Assembly (NCBI GenBank): GCA_050874385.1
Contig: JBNMKO010000026.1
Coordinates: forward strand, 1-34,042
Direction of reading: 5' to 3'
Source: CAG-882 sp050874385
GTDB taxonomy: Bacteria > Bacillota > Clostridia > Lachnospirales > Lachnospiraceae
Length of the DNA stretch: 34,042 nt
The notes below the pieces were generated by a model. That model ran no database searches and was not told the origin of the DNA. It saw only the letters and a program-made list of their open reading frames with translations. Both the position numbers and the translations under genes were made by a program. This document shows positions 1 through 8,006 of this stretch, piece by piece. Positions within the stretch are counted from its first letter, which is position 1; the number at the start of each line of letters is the position of its first letter.

Positions 1-59
1 ACCTAAAGGTAGTGGGTTTTACGCCCTATATTATAAAATGCACGTTTTTGTTAATCGCT

Positions 60-1448
60 TTATTTTATTAAGTTTTTAACGCCGTGTGCTTTCATCCATT
101 CAGTCCAAAGCTTATAATATTCAGCCTTCAGGTGAACCCCGTCAAAGCTGTAGTCCCCTATGATACCGCCGTTGCCGTCGTCCACGCACTCATTCATGTC
201 TAGATAGAAGATATCTTTTCCGTTAGCTATGGCTGCTATAGCGGCATTTCTCGCATCTATATTGTCATTGTTAAATACATCGTTTGAATTTGAGTACGAG
301 GTTGTCACATGCATTATGCCTATTATAAATATAATGGCATTTGGCTGAAGGCTTCTTATCGTCGCAATGTCATCCGAATACGCCTTCGCATACTCCTCCG
401 GTGTTTTATCACCGAGCTCATTTACTCCCACCATCATATATATATGTGAGTACTGCTTGCGCGACAATGCGCTTGTGATTTCCTCCCCGCCGTCCCCATT
501 GCATTCAAGCTTCTTATTCATAATGTCATAGACCGTGACTCCCGCCTTATAGTAGAAATCAGCCTCCCTCAAATCGCCGTAAAAATACAGTCCCTCCATT
601 CGCGAGTCACCTATAAAACACGCGTTGGAAAAATAATCATTGTCAACCTCGACATAGTCAAGCTGTGAGGAGAGCGCAATCGTGTCAAAATCGCTGTAAT
701 ATGCCGACCTTGCATGTCTCATGCTTGTCGTGACATACTTTACCTGACCTGAATATTCGCCGTCATTCGGCGCACTATTTCCACTGTCGCCGGAGCTTCC
801 AGTTCCGGACGTTTCACCGTTGTTGTCCGCACTTCCCGTCCCGGATATTTCGCCACCGTTATCCGCATTTCCAGTCCCGGACGTTTCACTGCTGTTGTCC
901 GCACTTCCGGTCCCAGAACTTTCACCGCTGTTATTGGCACTTCCTGTCCCGGATATTTCGCCGCTTTCACCTGTATTGCCATCCGTCGTCTGTGCATCAC
1001 CATTGTTGTCCGACGCGTCGCCTTTTATGGTATTTCCACTGTCAGTCACAGTATCCGGCGTATCTTTCTTATTGCTATCTGCTGCCCCTGTGCCGTCATC
1101 CGCACCATTGTTATCACTGCTATCATTTTCGCCGGAAGGCTCACCACTTATTGTATCATCCGTGGAACCCTCATCTTTTTTGTCACCTTGTGCAACGTCC
1201 ACCTTCACCCAAGGCTGTGAAGGCATACCATTGTCGCCGCCCGCTCCGTTATTTCCCGAGCCAAGGCTCGTGCCATTGCCGTCATTCACCTCATGTGTAA
1301 GCAATGACACAAAAATAGGATGTGCCCATGATATATTCTCCTTCAGCCATCCGCTTTTAACCCCGACAAAGCTGACAACGTACACAATAACCACCGACAA
1401 AAGAAGCATCCATATAAAAGAACATTGTTTAATAAATTTTACCGCCAC
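60..1448 (-). CDS. Membrane-anchored SGNH/GDSL-type esterase with repeat linker
   Basis: A 462-residue protein. Residues about 11-31 form one membrane helix. A long Gly/Asn/Ser/Asp-rich linker follows (about 55-235), and a SGNH hydrolase domain fills about 270-462. The catalytic blocks are visible: FIGDSRMEG (Ser282), GVNEL (Gly341/Asn343) and DGVHL (Asp436, His439). The domain should lie outside the membrane and add or remove acyl, probably acetyl, groups on an envelope polysaccharide. It is downstream of the MBOAT gene on the same strand with a 79-base gap, the usual MBOAT-SGNH pairing of O-acetylation systems. The start is GTG with AAGGAG about ten bases upstream. The linker holds five 12-residue repeats. 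The family is clear from the motifs; the substrate is not. Confidence 0.85.
   Translation of the reverse strand: MAVKFIKQCSFIWMLLLSVVIVYVVSFVGVKSGWLKENISWAHPIFVSLLTHEVNDGNGTSLGSGNNGAGGDNGMPSQPWVKVDVAQGDKKDEGSTDDTISGEPSGENDSSDNNGADDGTGAADSNKKDTPDTVTDSGNTIKGDASDNNGDAQTTDGNTGESGEISGTGSANNSGESSGTGSADNSSETSGTGNADNGGEISGTGSADNNGETSGTGSSGDSGNSAPNDGEYSGQVKYVTTSMRHARSAYYSDFDTIALSSQLDYVEVDNDYFSNACFIGDSRMEGLYFYGDLREADFYYKAGVTVYDIMNKKLECNGDGGEEITSALSRKQYSHIYMMVGVNELGDKTPEEYAKAYSDDIATIRSLQPNAIIFIIGIMHVTTSYSNSNDVFNNDNIDARNAAIAAIANGKDIFYLDMNECVDDGNGGIIGDYSFDGVHLKAEYYKLWTEWMKAHGVKNLIK
783..962 (-). repeat. Five 12-residue (36-base) tandem repeats in the SGNH protein linker
   Basis: SGTG recurs at residues 166, 178, 190, 202 and 214, an exact 12-residue period. 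Each unit reads roughly SGTGSADNNGET with conservative changes. The DNA copies have diverged at several positions, so this is not a very recent expansion. It probably serves as a flexible, possibly glycosylated wall-spanning spacer, which is inference. Confidence 0.85.
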
Positions 1449-1527
1449 AGTCTTATGTCTCCTTATTCTTTAAAGTGCTTAATCTTATTTCATAAACTAT
1501 AAATGTATATAACCCACATCTAACAAG

Positions 1528-2922
1528 TTAAAATCTAAAATATAAGAACGGATTGCTCTTTTGCACTGAGAGCTGGTAAACGCACAGCCAGAACAAAAGA
1601 AGCAGCGCAATCTTTAAAAATATATTGGTGTGATGTTTTTTTATAAATTTCATCGGAATTGGCGTAGCGCAGAAGATACATATAATCAACAGCCACCAAT
1701 ATCTTCCGACCAGACTTATAAATTTATCCACCGCGCCGAGCGATGTCCCCATTATCATGGTGTTTCCAAACATTCTAAACAGGTAAAGCTTTAGCTGACC
1801 AAGATTTGTGATGTTAAAAACCACCCATGACACAGGAATAATAAGTGTCATATATATGTGCCCAATCACCGGATGTTTGTTTAAAAAATCCAGATAAAAA
1901 AGCTTTTCGAGCACTATGAGCACAAAAAAGCCCAGCCCCCATATAACAAAATTCCACGCCGCACCATGCCACAAGCCCGTCAAAAGCCACACGACAAAGG
2001 TGTTAAAAATCATCCTCGCTTTGCCCTTTTTGTTGCCTCCAAGCGGAATATAGACATACTGGCGGAACCATCTTCCGAGCGTCATGTGCCATCTGCGCCA
2101 AAAATCCGTCACGGACACGGCGCAGTACGGATTTGCAAAATTCTCCGGGAATTTAAAGCCTAGCATGCGCCCCATTCCTATCGCCATAAGCGAGTACCCG
2201 AAAAAGTCAAAGTATATCTGCATAGAATAACCCCACGCCCCGAGCCATGCCGTGGCAGCGTCTATTCCCATAACGCCCGCAACCATCACATCATTCCAAA
2301 GCGTTCCAATCCTGTTTGCGAGCATCACCTTGTAGACAAGACCGATTACAAAGAGCATCATTCCCCACTCGATATCGGCAAATCTGACCCTCCTGTTTTT
2401 TAACTGCGGTCTCACCTCTTCAAAATTTACTATAGGTCCGGCTATAAGCTGCGGAAACATGCTTATGTACGCCGCCACCTCTATCAAATTCCAGCTTGCG
2501 CTGTACTTTTTTCTATATACATCTATTATGTAGGACATAATCTGAAAGGTGTAAAAGCTTATTCCAAGCGGAAGCCCCAGATTAATCTGCGGCGCGTCAA
2601 TGCCTATCACGCCGCATATATTGTGCATAAAAAAATTCAAATATTTAAAGAAAAACAAGACCCCAAGGTCTAGAAAAACCCCGACAAAAAGCCATACTTT
2701 TGCACGACCTTTTTCCTTACATTCCGATATCCTTATTGCCAAAGCATAATTTATAAGTATCGACGCAATCATCAGGAACACATAAACCGGCTCCCCAACC
2801 GCATAAAAAATAAGACTGCCGACAACAAGCACTATATTTCTGTACTTTGCGGGCGTGGCAAAATATGCCAAAAAGAAAATCGGCAAAAACCGAAAAATAA
2901 ACTCAAGACTAGAAAATACCAT
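1528..2922 (-). CDS. MBOAT-family membrane O-acyltransferase (AlgI/DltB-like)
   Basis: A 464-residue polytopic membrane protein with many hydrophobic helices. It carries the MBOAT hallmarks: a WRRWHMTLGRW segment near residue 277 followed by YIPLGGNKKG, and the conserved histidine in TGLWHGAAWN near residue 319. These enzymes move an acyl group from a cytoplasmic donor across the membrane to an extracellular polymer, and a SGNH partner finishes the transfer; here that partner is the next gene. The length is normal for AlgI-like proteins. ATG start with AAGGGG about 12 bases upstream. The polymer could be an exopolysaccharide, teichoic acid or peptidoglycan; nothing in the window decides this. 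A phased repeat array lies just upstream. Confidence 0.92.
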   Translation of the reverse strand: MVFSSLEFIFRFLPIFFLAYFATPAKYRNIVLVVGSLIFYAVGEPVYVFLMIASILINYALAIRISECKEKGRAKVWLFVGVFLDLGVLFFFKYLNFFMHNICGVIGIDAPQINLGLPLGISFYTFQIMSYIIDVYRKKYSASWNLIEVAAYISMFPQLIAGPIVNFEEVRPQLKNRRVRFADIEWGMMLFVIGLVYKVMLANRIGTLWNDVMVAGVMGIDAATAWLGAWGYSMQIYFDFFGYSLMAIGMGRMLGFKFPENFANPYCAVSVTDFWRRWHMTLGRWFRQYVYIPLGGNKKGKARMIFNTFVVWLLTGLWHGAAWNFVIWGLGFFVLIVLEKLFYLDFLNKHPVIGHIYMTLIIPVSWVVFNITNLGQLKLYLFRMFGNTMIMGTSLGAVDKFISLVGRYWWLLIICIFCATPIPMKFIKKHHTNIFLKIALLLLFWLCVYQLSVQKSNPFLYFRF

Positions 2923-2993
2923 TACCTACGCATGCCCCTTCATCCTCAATTATCTATCCAAAATCTTTACTCTATGGTATCACAAATTCACAC

Positions 2994-3080
2994 ATAATAT
3001 GTTACATTTATTTTAAACTTTGTTACATTAAAGTTACGTATTGTTAAGTTTTTGTTAAGTATGTTACATAATAAATTAAC
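2994..3080 (-). promoter_or_regulatory. Phased TTA-core repeat array and -10 box before the MBOAT operon
   Basis: On the plus strand, TTA-core repeats (GTTACA, TTTAAA, GTTACA, GTTACG, GTTAAG, GTTAAG, GTTACA, ATTAAC) have their TTA at 3002, 3013, 3023, 3034, 3044, 3055, 3064 and 3076, about 10.6 bases apart. On the minus strand a TATTAT -10-like box lies at 2994-2999, just downstream of the array, and no good -35 box is seen. This resembles Pho boxes bound by PhoP/PhoB-type response regulators. The repeats are read directly from the sequence; the identity of the regulator is inference. Confidence 0.5.
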
Positions 3081-3144
3081 AACTATCAAACACAGTTATT
3101 TTTAACCACAACAACACCAACCAGAATATAAATATATTCCACAC

Positions 3145-3200
3145 AAAAAGACTTCGCAATACCTTTTTTAATTTCAGTCACAGGTATCACGAAGTCTTTT
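3145..3200 (-). terminator. Rho-independent terminator of the sdaAB-sdaAA operon
   Basis: Arms at 3150-3164 and 3182-3196 pair over 15 bp, with two G-T wobbles on the minus strand, around a 17-base loop. Five T residues follow on the minus strand. The hairpin starts about 20 bases after the sdaAA stop codon. Confidence 0.85.
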
Positions 3201-3218
3201 AAGTATTATATAAAACTA

Positions 3219-4109
3219 TCAACAGTTCTCCGTATCCGTCTGTTTCCTCTCAAGCTCCTGCATCATGCCCCTCGCGCACGGCGTAGCCGCAAGACCTCCG
3301 CTTCCGGTCTCCTTTATGCATGCCGGCATGGCTATACCTATACTTCTCATCGCATCTATAACCTCATCGGGCACAATCTTGCTGTAGACACCGGCAAGCG
3401 CCATATCTGCCGCCGTCAGTGCGCCCACAGCACCTATCGTATTTCTCTTGACACACGGCACCTCGACAAGCCCGCCCACAGGGTCACAGGCAAGTCCAAG
3501 AAGATTTTTCAGTGCCATAGCCGCCGCCTGCACAATCTTCTGTCCGTCTCCGCCCTTTAGGCATACCGCTGCACCTGCTGCCATAGCCGATGCCGAGCCA
3601 ATCTCCGCCTGACATCCTCCGGCTGCGCCTGCAAGAAATGCTCTCTGCGCTATGACCCCGCCTATTCCTGCCGCCGTTATAAGTCCCTTGGTTATCTCAT
3701 CTTCCGAGTAGCCAAATTCCTCCTCCATCGAAATAAGAACCGCCGGAATTACACCGCATGAGCCCGCCGTCGGCGCAGCCACAATACGCTTCATGCAGGC
3801 GTTTGACTCGCCCATCTTGACCGCCTTTTCGAGAACCTTCATTATAAAGTCACCGCATATGCTTCCGCCCTCAACTCTCGCCCTCGCAAGCCTTCCGCCG
3901 TCCGTGCCTACCATCCCGCTCGCTGAACGAAGCTTGTCATCGTACACCTCGTCCGCATGTTTCATGGCTAGGTACATGCCTTTCATCTGCGCAAAACCCT
4001 CGTCAAACGTTATTCCCTGCTCCTTTATATCATCCTCAAGTACGACCTGCCAGAAGCTCTTTCCTGACATTCTCTCCGCCTCAACTATCTCTGCCAACGA
4101 TTTATACAT
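3219..4109 (-). CDS. sdaAA: L-serine dehydratase, iron-sulfur-dependent, alpha subunit
   Basis: The catalytic subunit of the two-chain [4Fe-4S] L-serine dehydratase, which converts L-serine to pyruvate and ammonia in the cytoplasm. It has 296 residues, a normal length. The cysteines expected for the cluster are present in AGSCGVIPA, LACDPVGGL and VPCVKRN, and the C-terminus has the Gly-rich TGSGGLAATP segment. Two overlapping starts exist (GTG at 4112, ATG at 4109). I chose the ATG because GGAG sits seven bases upstream, inside the end of the beta-subunit gene. The two genes overlap by eight bases, which suggests translational coupling and equal subunit supply. Pyruvate made here can feed the PFOR encoded later in the window. 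Confidence 0.95.
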   Translation of the reverse strand: MYKSLAEIVEAERMSGKSFWQVVLEDDIKEQGITFDEGFAQMKGMYLAMKHADEVYDDKLRSASGMVGTDGGRLARARVEGGSICGDFIMKVLEKAVKMGESNACMKRIVAAPTAGSCGVIPAVLISMEEEFGYSEDEITKGLITAAGIGGVIAQRAFLAGAAGGCQAEIGSASAMAAGAAVCLKGGDGQKIVQAAAMALKNLLGLACDPVGGLVEVPCVKRNTIGAVGALTAADMALAGVYSKIVPDEVIDAMRSIGIAMPACIKETGSGGLAATPCARGMMQELERKQTDTENC

Positions 4110-4782
4110 CACAATTCTCCATGCCTATTTTACTTAAATATGTTACCTTTATAATTCCCTCCTGACGACGAAGCCAGTCAATCGCCTCCTGTGGAATTTC
4201 CTGGTCGCACTCTACAACCATAACCGCATAGCCGCCCCTCGCATCCCTGAAAAGCTGCATTGTGGCGATATTTATTGACCTGTGCGCAAGGAGTGTCGTC
4301 ACACTCATAACATGTCCCGGCTGGTCCTGGTTATGCACCACAAGTGTAGGATAATTTCCCGCAAAGTTGGCAGTCAGACCGTCAATCTCACATATCTGTA
4401 TCTGTCCTCCGCCCACGGATGCCGCCACAATCTCAAGCTGCTTTCCCGTAACCCCCGTAAGCTCAAGCTTAACAGAGTTAGGGTGCGCGTCGACAAGTTC
4501 TATATTGTGGAATGAAAAATCCATCCCCCTGTCCGTGGCATACCTAAAACTTTCGGGTATTCTCTCATCATCGACCTGCATCCCAAGAAGCCCCGCCACA
4601 AGTGCGCGGTCTGTTCCATGTCCCTTTCCCGTCGCGGCAAAAGAGCCATGCATAAAAATCTTTGCCTGTGCGACAGGCTCCCCGAGAAGTCTCCTCGAAA
4701 TTTTGCCTATTCTCACAGCGCCCGCCGTGTGTGAGCTGGAAGGCCCTACCATCACAGGCCCTACAATATCTATAAGGTTCAT
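4102..4782 (-). CDS. sdaAB: L-serine dehydratase, iron-sulfur-dependent, beta subunit
   Basis: The partner subunit of the two-chain L-serine dehydratase. The N-terminus NLIDIVGPVMVGPSSSHTAG is the family hallmark, and an ACT domain fills about residues 145-215 (LVVHNQDQPGHV and following). The chosen ATG at 4782 gives 226 residues and has GGAGG seven bases upstream; an in-frame GTG at 4800 has no such support. It is the first gene of the pair. A perfect 7-bp hairpin lies two bases before its Shine-Dalgarno sequence, and a run of GGGATT repeats lies further up the leader. Confidence 0.95.
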   Translation of the reverse strand: MNLIDIVGPVMVGPSSSHTAGAVRIGKISRRLLGEPVAQAKIFMHGSFAATGKGHGTDRALVAGLLGMQVDDERIPESFRYATDRGMDFSFHNIELVDAHPNSVKLELTGVTGKQLEIVAASVGGGQIQICEIDGLTANFAGNYPTLVVHNQDQPGHVMSVTTLLAHRSINIATMQLFRDARGGYAVMVVECDQEIPQEAIDWLRRQEGIIKVTYLSKIGMENCDV

Positions 4783-4795
4783 GCTATTCCTCCAC

Positions 4796-4868
4796 GTCAC
4801 TGCCTTACAGTGACTTAAATATTAATGAAAACGTGCCCTTTTAACACCAATCCCAATCCCAATCCCGC
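4796..4868 (-). promoter_or_regulatory. sdaAB leader: hairpin beside the ribosome site and G-tract repeats
   Basis: Arms GTCACTG (4796-4802) and CAGTGAC (4808-4814) form a perfect 7-bp hairpin with a 5-base loop, two bases upstream of the GGAGG at 4789-4793 on the minus-strand transcript. At 4847-4868 the transcript strand carries GGG three times and GG once, separated by ATT, in an otherwise AT-rich leader. The structures are visible; any regulatory role is inference. Confidence 0.4.
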
Positions 4869-4870
4869 TT

Positions 4871-4916
4871 TAATTATGTGGGCGACAAAAAATCCCGTCA
4901 CCCACCTATGTAATTA
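4871..4916. repeat. Dispersed hairpin repeat, copy 1
   Basis: Arms GTGGGCGAC (4878-4886) and GTCACCCAC (4897-4905) pair over 9 bp, flanked on both sides by TAATTA. A very similar element lies at 27393-27432. It is just past the chemoreceptor stop codon and could stop or stabilise that transcript, though no U-run follows it on the minus strand. Confidence 0.6.
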
Positions 4917-4938
4917 ATTTTACTCAATTTTACAAATC

Positions 4939-6717
4939 TTACACATCTGCCTGCATAAAGCGCGATGTCGCCGCTTTAAGCGCATCGGACACATTCCTGT
5001 TGACGGCTACATTCTGCTTTATAACATCGATATCGCTCGCAAGAACCGCCGTATTTTCAGCCGCGCTCGAAACTGCATTGCTGCTCTCGTCAACAGACTT
5101 TAGAACTTCCTTAAATTCATTTGCCATACCGGTTATTATGGTGTTAATCTCATCCGTGCTTGCAACGAACTGCTTCATCTGGTCATTGATATACGCCGAG
5201 TCCTCGTTGTAATGCTGACCCGAAATCACAAAGTTGTCATAGTCTTTAAGCACTGTCGCATCGATAAATGAAAGTATCTCATTTGAGTTTTTGACAAGAT
5301 TTTCAACCGCGTCGATTACCATCGCTGTAATCTCCTGAATGTTGTTGGCAGTGTTTCTCGAGGAGTCCGCAAGCTGACGAATTTCCTCAGCGACAACAGA
5401 AAAACCTTTTCCGGCATCTCCAACTCTCGCCGCCTCAATCGATGCATTTAATGCGAGAAGATTTGTCTGACCGGAAATATCCAAAATCTCATTTGTGAGA
5501 TTTCTGACCTGTGACACACTCTTGCTCTTTTCGATTGCCTCGCGCATGGACTGCTCAATCGATGCCACAACCGTGTTCATCTCTTTCTTGTTGCTCTCAG
5601 CAGACCTTTGAAGATTTGTGGCTCTCTCACTCATATCGCTTGCGTAGGAGAGAATATCGTTGGCGGTAGAGGCTATCGCACTGATATCCTTGTCCGCCGT
5701 GTCCGCATTATCATTAACTGTTGACATTGAGGCAGCCACCTCCTGCATTGATGCCGACAGCTCCTCCATAACGGAAGAAATGTCACTCACACTGCTGTTT
5801 GACTCGTCAACGTGTGTTACAATCGTATCAACAACTTCATCTATAGCCTTAGAGTCCGAGATTAACTCCGTCATAAGCCCATCAAGCGTCTCAACAAAAA
5901 CATTTATTCCGTTTGAGAGCGCACCAATCTCGTCATTTGCATTAATCGGAAGTCTGACGGACAAATCCGCATTTTTGTTTTGAATACTGTCAATAATTTT
6001 TGTCACGCCCTCGTAAGCCCAATGAACCGGCTTTATGACAGCCTTTCTTATAACAATATAACATGCAATGAACGCCACAACAAGAAGTGCAAAGCTTATA
6101 TTTGAAACCATGATTGACGTGCTCTGCTCGTCATTTAACTTTTTAATATCCTTATCTAACTGGCTCCTATTTGCATTGCTCAGAGCTAAAATATCGCCTT
6201 CCACTGCAACTCCCGCAAACGTCAAATCAGTATTGGCGATGGCAGTCGCCTCATCCAGCTGATTATTCAAGGCTAGAGAAAACGCTTCATTATAAAGACT
6301 TAAAAATTTATCCAAATCCGTTGACAATTGTGTATAAAGGCTCACATATTCGTCATTTGAAAGGGTATTTTTACACTCGGAAAATGCCTTTTCAACTTCA
6401 TCAAGCGCACTGTTTATGTCTCCTTTTATATGCTCCAATGTATCCGGTACATCGTTAAGGCAGTACGCAAACAAAAGCTTCTGCAATTCCTGAAATGTAG
6501 TGTCCACATCATCTATATCATCCATGCCGGCAATGTCCTGATTGACCACATCATTCGTTACCGACGAAAGGTTTCTTACAGTAAAATAAAAGAACATGTT
6601 TGCAAGCAGGGCGACTGCAAGCATTGCTCCTATCGGCACCAACAATTTTGCCTGTATTCCCGTTTTTCTCTTAAAACTCCCGTCACTCGATTTTCGTACA
6701 TTCTCCATGTTCTTCAT
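4939..6717 (-). CDS. Methyl-accepting chemotaxis protein with a helical sensor domain
   Basis: A classical transmembrane chemoreceptor of 592 residues: cytoplasmic N-terminus, first membrane helix at about 26-48, an extracellular mostly helical sensor of about 150 residues (4-helix-bundle type), second membrane helix at about 203-223, HAMP domain at about 224-280, then the long signalling coiled coil. The CheA/CheW-binding tip is intact at about 413-455 (ISGQTNLLALNASIEAAR, then GKGFSVVAEEIRQLA). No C-terminal CheR-tethering peptide is visible. It passes ligand binding to the CheA kinase and so to flagellar switching. The ligand is unknown. A sigma-70 type promoter is present upstream, and the gene is divergent from the MerR-type regulator. 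Confidence 0.93.
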   Translation of the reverse strand: MKNMENVRKSSDGSFKRKTGIQAKLLVPIGAMLAVALLANMFFYFTVRNLSSVTNDVVNQDIAGMDDIDDVDTTFQELQKLLFAYCLNDVPDTLEHIKGDINSALDEVEKAFSECKNTLSNDEYVSLYTQLSTDLDKFLSLYNEAFSLALNNQLDEATAIANTDLTFAGVAVEGDILALSNANRSQLDKDIKKLNDEQSTSIMVSNISFALLVVAFIACYIVIRKAVIKPVHWAYEGVTKIIDSIQNKNADLSVRLPINANDEIGALSNGINVFVETLDGLMTELISDSKAIDEVVDTIVTHVDESNSSVSDISSVMEELSASMQEVAASMSTVNDNADTADKDISAIASTANDILSYASDMSERATNLQRSAESNKKEMNTVVASIEQSMREAIEKSKSVSQVRNLTNEILDISGQTNLLALNASIEAARVGDAGKGFSVVAEEIRQLADSSRNTANNIQEITAMVIDAVENLVKNSNEILSFIDATVLKDYDNFVISGQHYNEDSAYINDQMKQFVASTDEINTIITGMANEFKEVLKSVDESSNAVSSAAENTAVLASDIDVIKQNVAVNRNVSDALKAATSRFMQADV

Positions 6718-6767
6718 CTCTCCAATCCTTTATTGCTGCAAAATGCACGCACATGCGCACTCATTTA

Positions 6768-6796
6768 AGAATAATTCTTATTTATATTTCCGTCAA
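6768..6796 (-). promoter_or_regulatory. Promoter of the chemoreceptor gene
   Basis: On the minus strand TTGACG (6791-6796) and TATTCT (6768-6773) are separated by exactly 17 bases, a good vegetative sigma-factor match about 50 bases before the start codon. I did not see a flagellar-sigma type sequence. Confidence 0.6.
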
Positions 6797-6906
6797 TATT
6801 TAAATACAAAATTCCCGCAACTGTTTTTCGCTTTATAAGGCTATAAAACACTTTATATTTTTTCGTTTTGGCATTTATGCAATCAATAAAGATACAAAAT
6901 ACATTG

Positions 6907-6935
6907 TAGACAATTAAAAAATAATATTATATAAT
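6907..6935 (+). promoter_or_regulatory. Promoter of the MerR-family regulator gene
   Basis: TAGACA (6907-6912), a 17-base spacer and TATAAT (6930-6935), about 45 bases before the ATG. Confidence 0.65.
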
Positions 6936-6980
6936 CAAGTTATTCTAAATTGTAATAACCTAATAATTGCGAGGAAATAA

Positions 6981-7778
6981 ATGCAAGTAAAGTTTTCAAT
7001 TTCACAGACATCCAAATTTCTCGGTATCACAACCGATGCCATCCGCCTTTACGAAAAGGAGCACCTTATTCATCCTAAAAGGGATGAAAACAATAATTAC
7101 AGGTACTACGACTGGGAGCAGATACGCCTTTTAATGTTCATCTCATTTTACAGAAAAATAGATGTCAGTATTCCTGATATCCGCGCACTGCTCACATCAC
7201 CCACATTTTTTGATGTACACAAAACCTTCGATGACCTAATCGAGCGCAACCGTGAACAGATAATACAGCTCAACGCAAAAATAGAAAAGCTCTCCTCCCT
7301 CAACAGGACAATCGAGGATTTATCTAAAAATATGGGCGTATTTACAATCACAACCATGCCGCGCGGCTACAAGATGATGGAACGTCTCAACGCCAACACA
7401 GAATACAAGAAGATAACAGGTGTTTTAAGCTCACCGATGTACTCCTTTGGAAACATAGGCTACAAAGACCACTTTGACGGGAATAAGATTACCACACGCT
7501 ACATGTCCTTTATAATATGGGAGAGTCTCATAAACGTAGCCCCTATAGAAAGACCTATATCGGAGATTCCAATTCTCGAGCAGTGCGAATGTGTCAGCAC
7601 CGTCACAACGGGACATGGAAACGGTATTGTCGAACTCGACATAGACAAAGCGACTGCCTTTATACACGCCAACGGATACAATCACGACGGATATTACTAT
7701 GCCTTCTATGTCTACTCACTTCCCAACGGTGACGATATAACGGATTACTACAAAGTATATTTTCCAATAAAAAAATAA
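6981..7778 (+). CDS. MerR-family regulator with GyrI-like effector domain
   Basis: A 265-residue one-component transcription factor. Residues about 4-75 are a MerR winged helix (FSISQTSKFLGITTDAIRLY, NNYRYYDWEQIRLL). A dimerisation helix follows at about 80-118. The C-terminal half has the look of a GyrI/BmrR-like effector-binding domain, with a WESLI segment and a YYKVYFPI end. Such proteins bind small molecules, often hydrophobic cations or antibiotics, and activate promoters with over-long spacers. The start ATG has GAGGAAAT just upstream. Ten bases after its stop codon lies a promoter with a 19-base spacer and internal dyad, the form MerR proteins act on, so this protein is the natural candidate for that site. 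The ligand is unknown. Confidence 0.85.
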   Translation: MQVKFSISQTSKFLGITTDAIRLYEKEHLIHPKRDENNNYRYYDWEQIRLLMFISFYRKIDVSIPDIRALLTSPTFFDVHKTFDDLIERNREQIIQLNAKIEKLSSLNRTIEDLSKNMGVFTITTMPRGYKMMERLNANTEYKKITGVLSSPMYSFGNIGYKDHFDGNKITTRYMSFIIWESLINVAPIERPISEIPILEQCECVSTVTTGHGNGIVELDIDKATAFIHANGYNHDGYYYAFYVYSLPNGDDITDYYKVYFPIKK

Positions 7779-7787
7779 AAAAAGTAC

Positions 7788-7818
7788 TTGACCTTAGTGC
7801 TACACCAACCTATATACT
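7788..7818 (+). promoter_or_regulatory. MerR-type promoter (19-bp spacer with dyad)
   Basis: TTGACC (7788-7793) and TATACT (7813-7818) are separated by 19 bases, two more than optimal. The spacer contains the dyad TTAGTG-CTA-CACCAA (7794-7808, one mismatch). This is the classic architecture of promoters untwisted by MerR-family activators. No gene starts within the next 400 bases; the first downstream signal is a terminator-like hairpin. Confidence 0.65.
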
Positions 7819-7824
7819 CATAAA

Positions 7825-7966
7825 TGTAATTTAAAAGTACAGTTTACAAACCGCTGATAGTTGTAACATTTCAGACTGTTGGCATTTTGATATATATACA
7901 GCCCACTTTCATCCTTCATACTTTTTATTTAGCAGAGCGCATCCGTCAAGGGTGCGTTTTGTATTT
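7825..7966 (+). ncRNA. Possible short untranslated RNA from the MerR-type promoter
   Basis: Predicted only from its ends: the MerR-type promoter at 7788-7818 and a hairpin at 7938-7956 (CGCATCC, loop GTCAA, GGGTGCG; one wobble) followed by TTTTGTATTT. I see no supported reading frame between them. It could also be the remnant of a lost gene, or the start of a long opp leader if the hairpin leaks. Confidence 0.3.
7938..7966 (+). terminator. Terminator-like hairpin
   Basis: A 7-bp stem with one G-T pair (arms 7938-7944 and 7950-7956), loop GTCAA, then TTTT and a T-rich tail. Confidence 0.5.
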
Positions 7967-8006
7967 CCAAAAAAACATCTCAACTTAAAAAAATATAATT
8001 TTTATA

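Noticed and set aside
783..962. CRISPR-like repeats
   Set aside because: The 36-base period is continuous coding sequence without unique spacers and translates to a 12-residue protein repeat.
820..1473. Long plus-strand open frame opposite the SGNH gene
   Set aside because: It is a low-complexity shadow (Pro/Ser/Leu-rich) of the repeat linker, without a ribosome site.
6718..6980. Flagellar-sigma (TAAA, then GCCGATA) promoter for the first chemoreceptor
   Set aside because: No acceptable match was found, while a TTGACG/TATTCT pair with 17-base spacing is present.
7826..7930. Short reading frames in the gap after the MerR-type gene, including one of 33 codons on the minus strand
   Set aside because: No convincing ribosome site or recognisable sequence.
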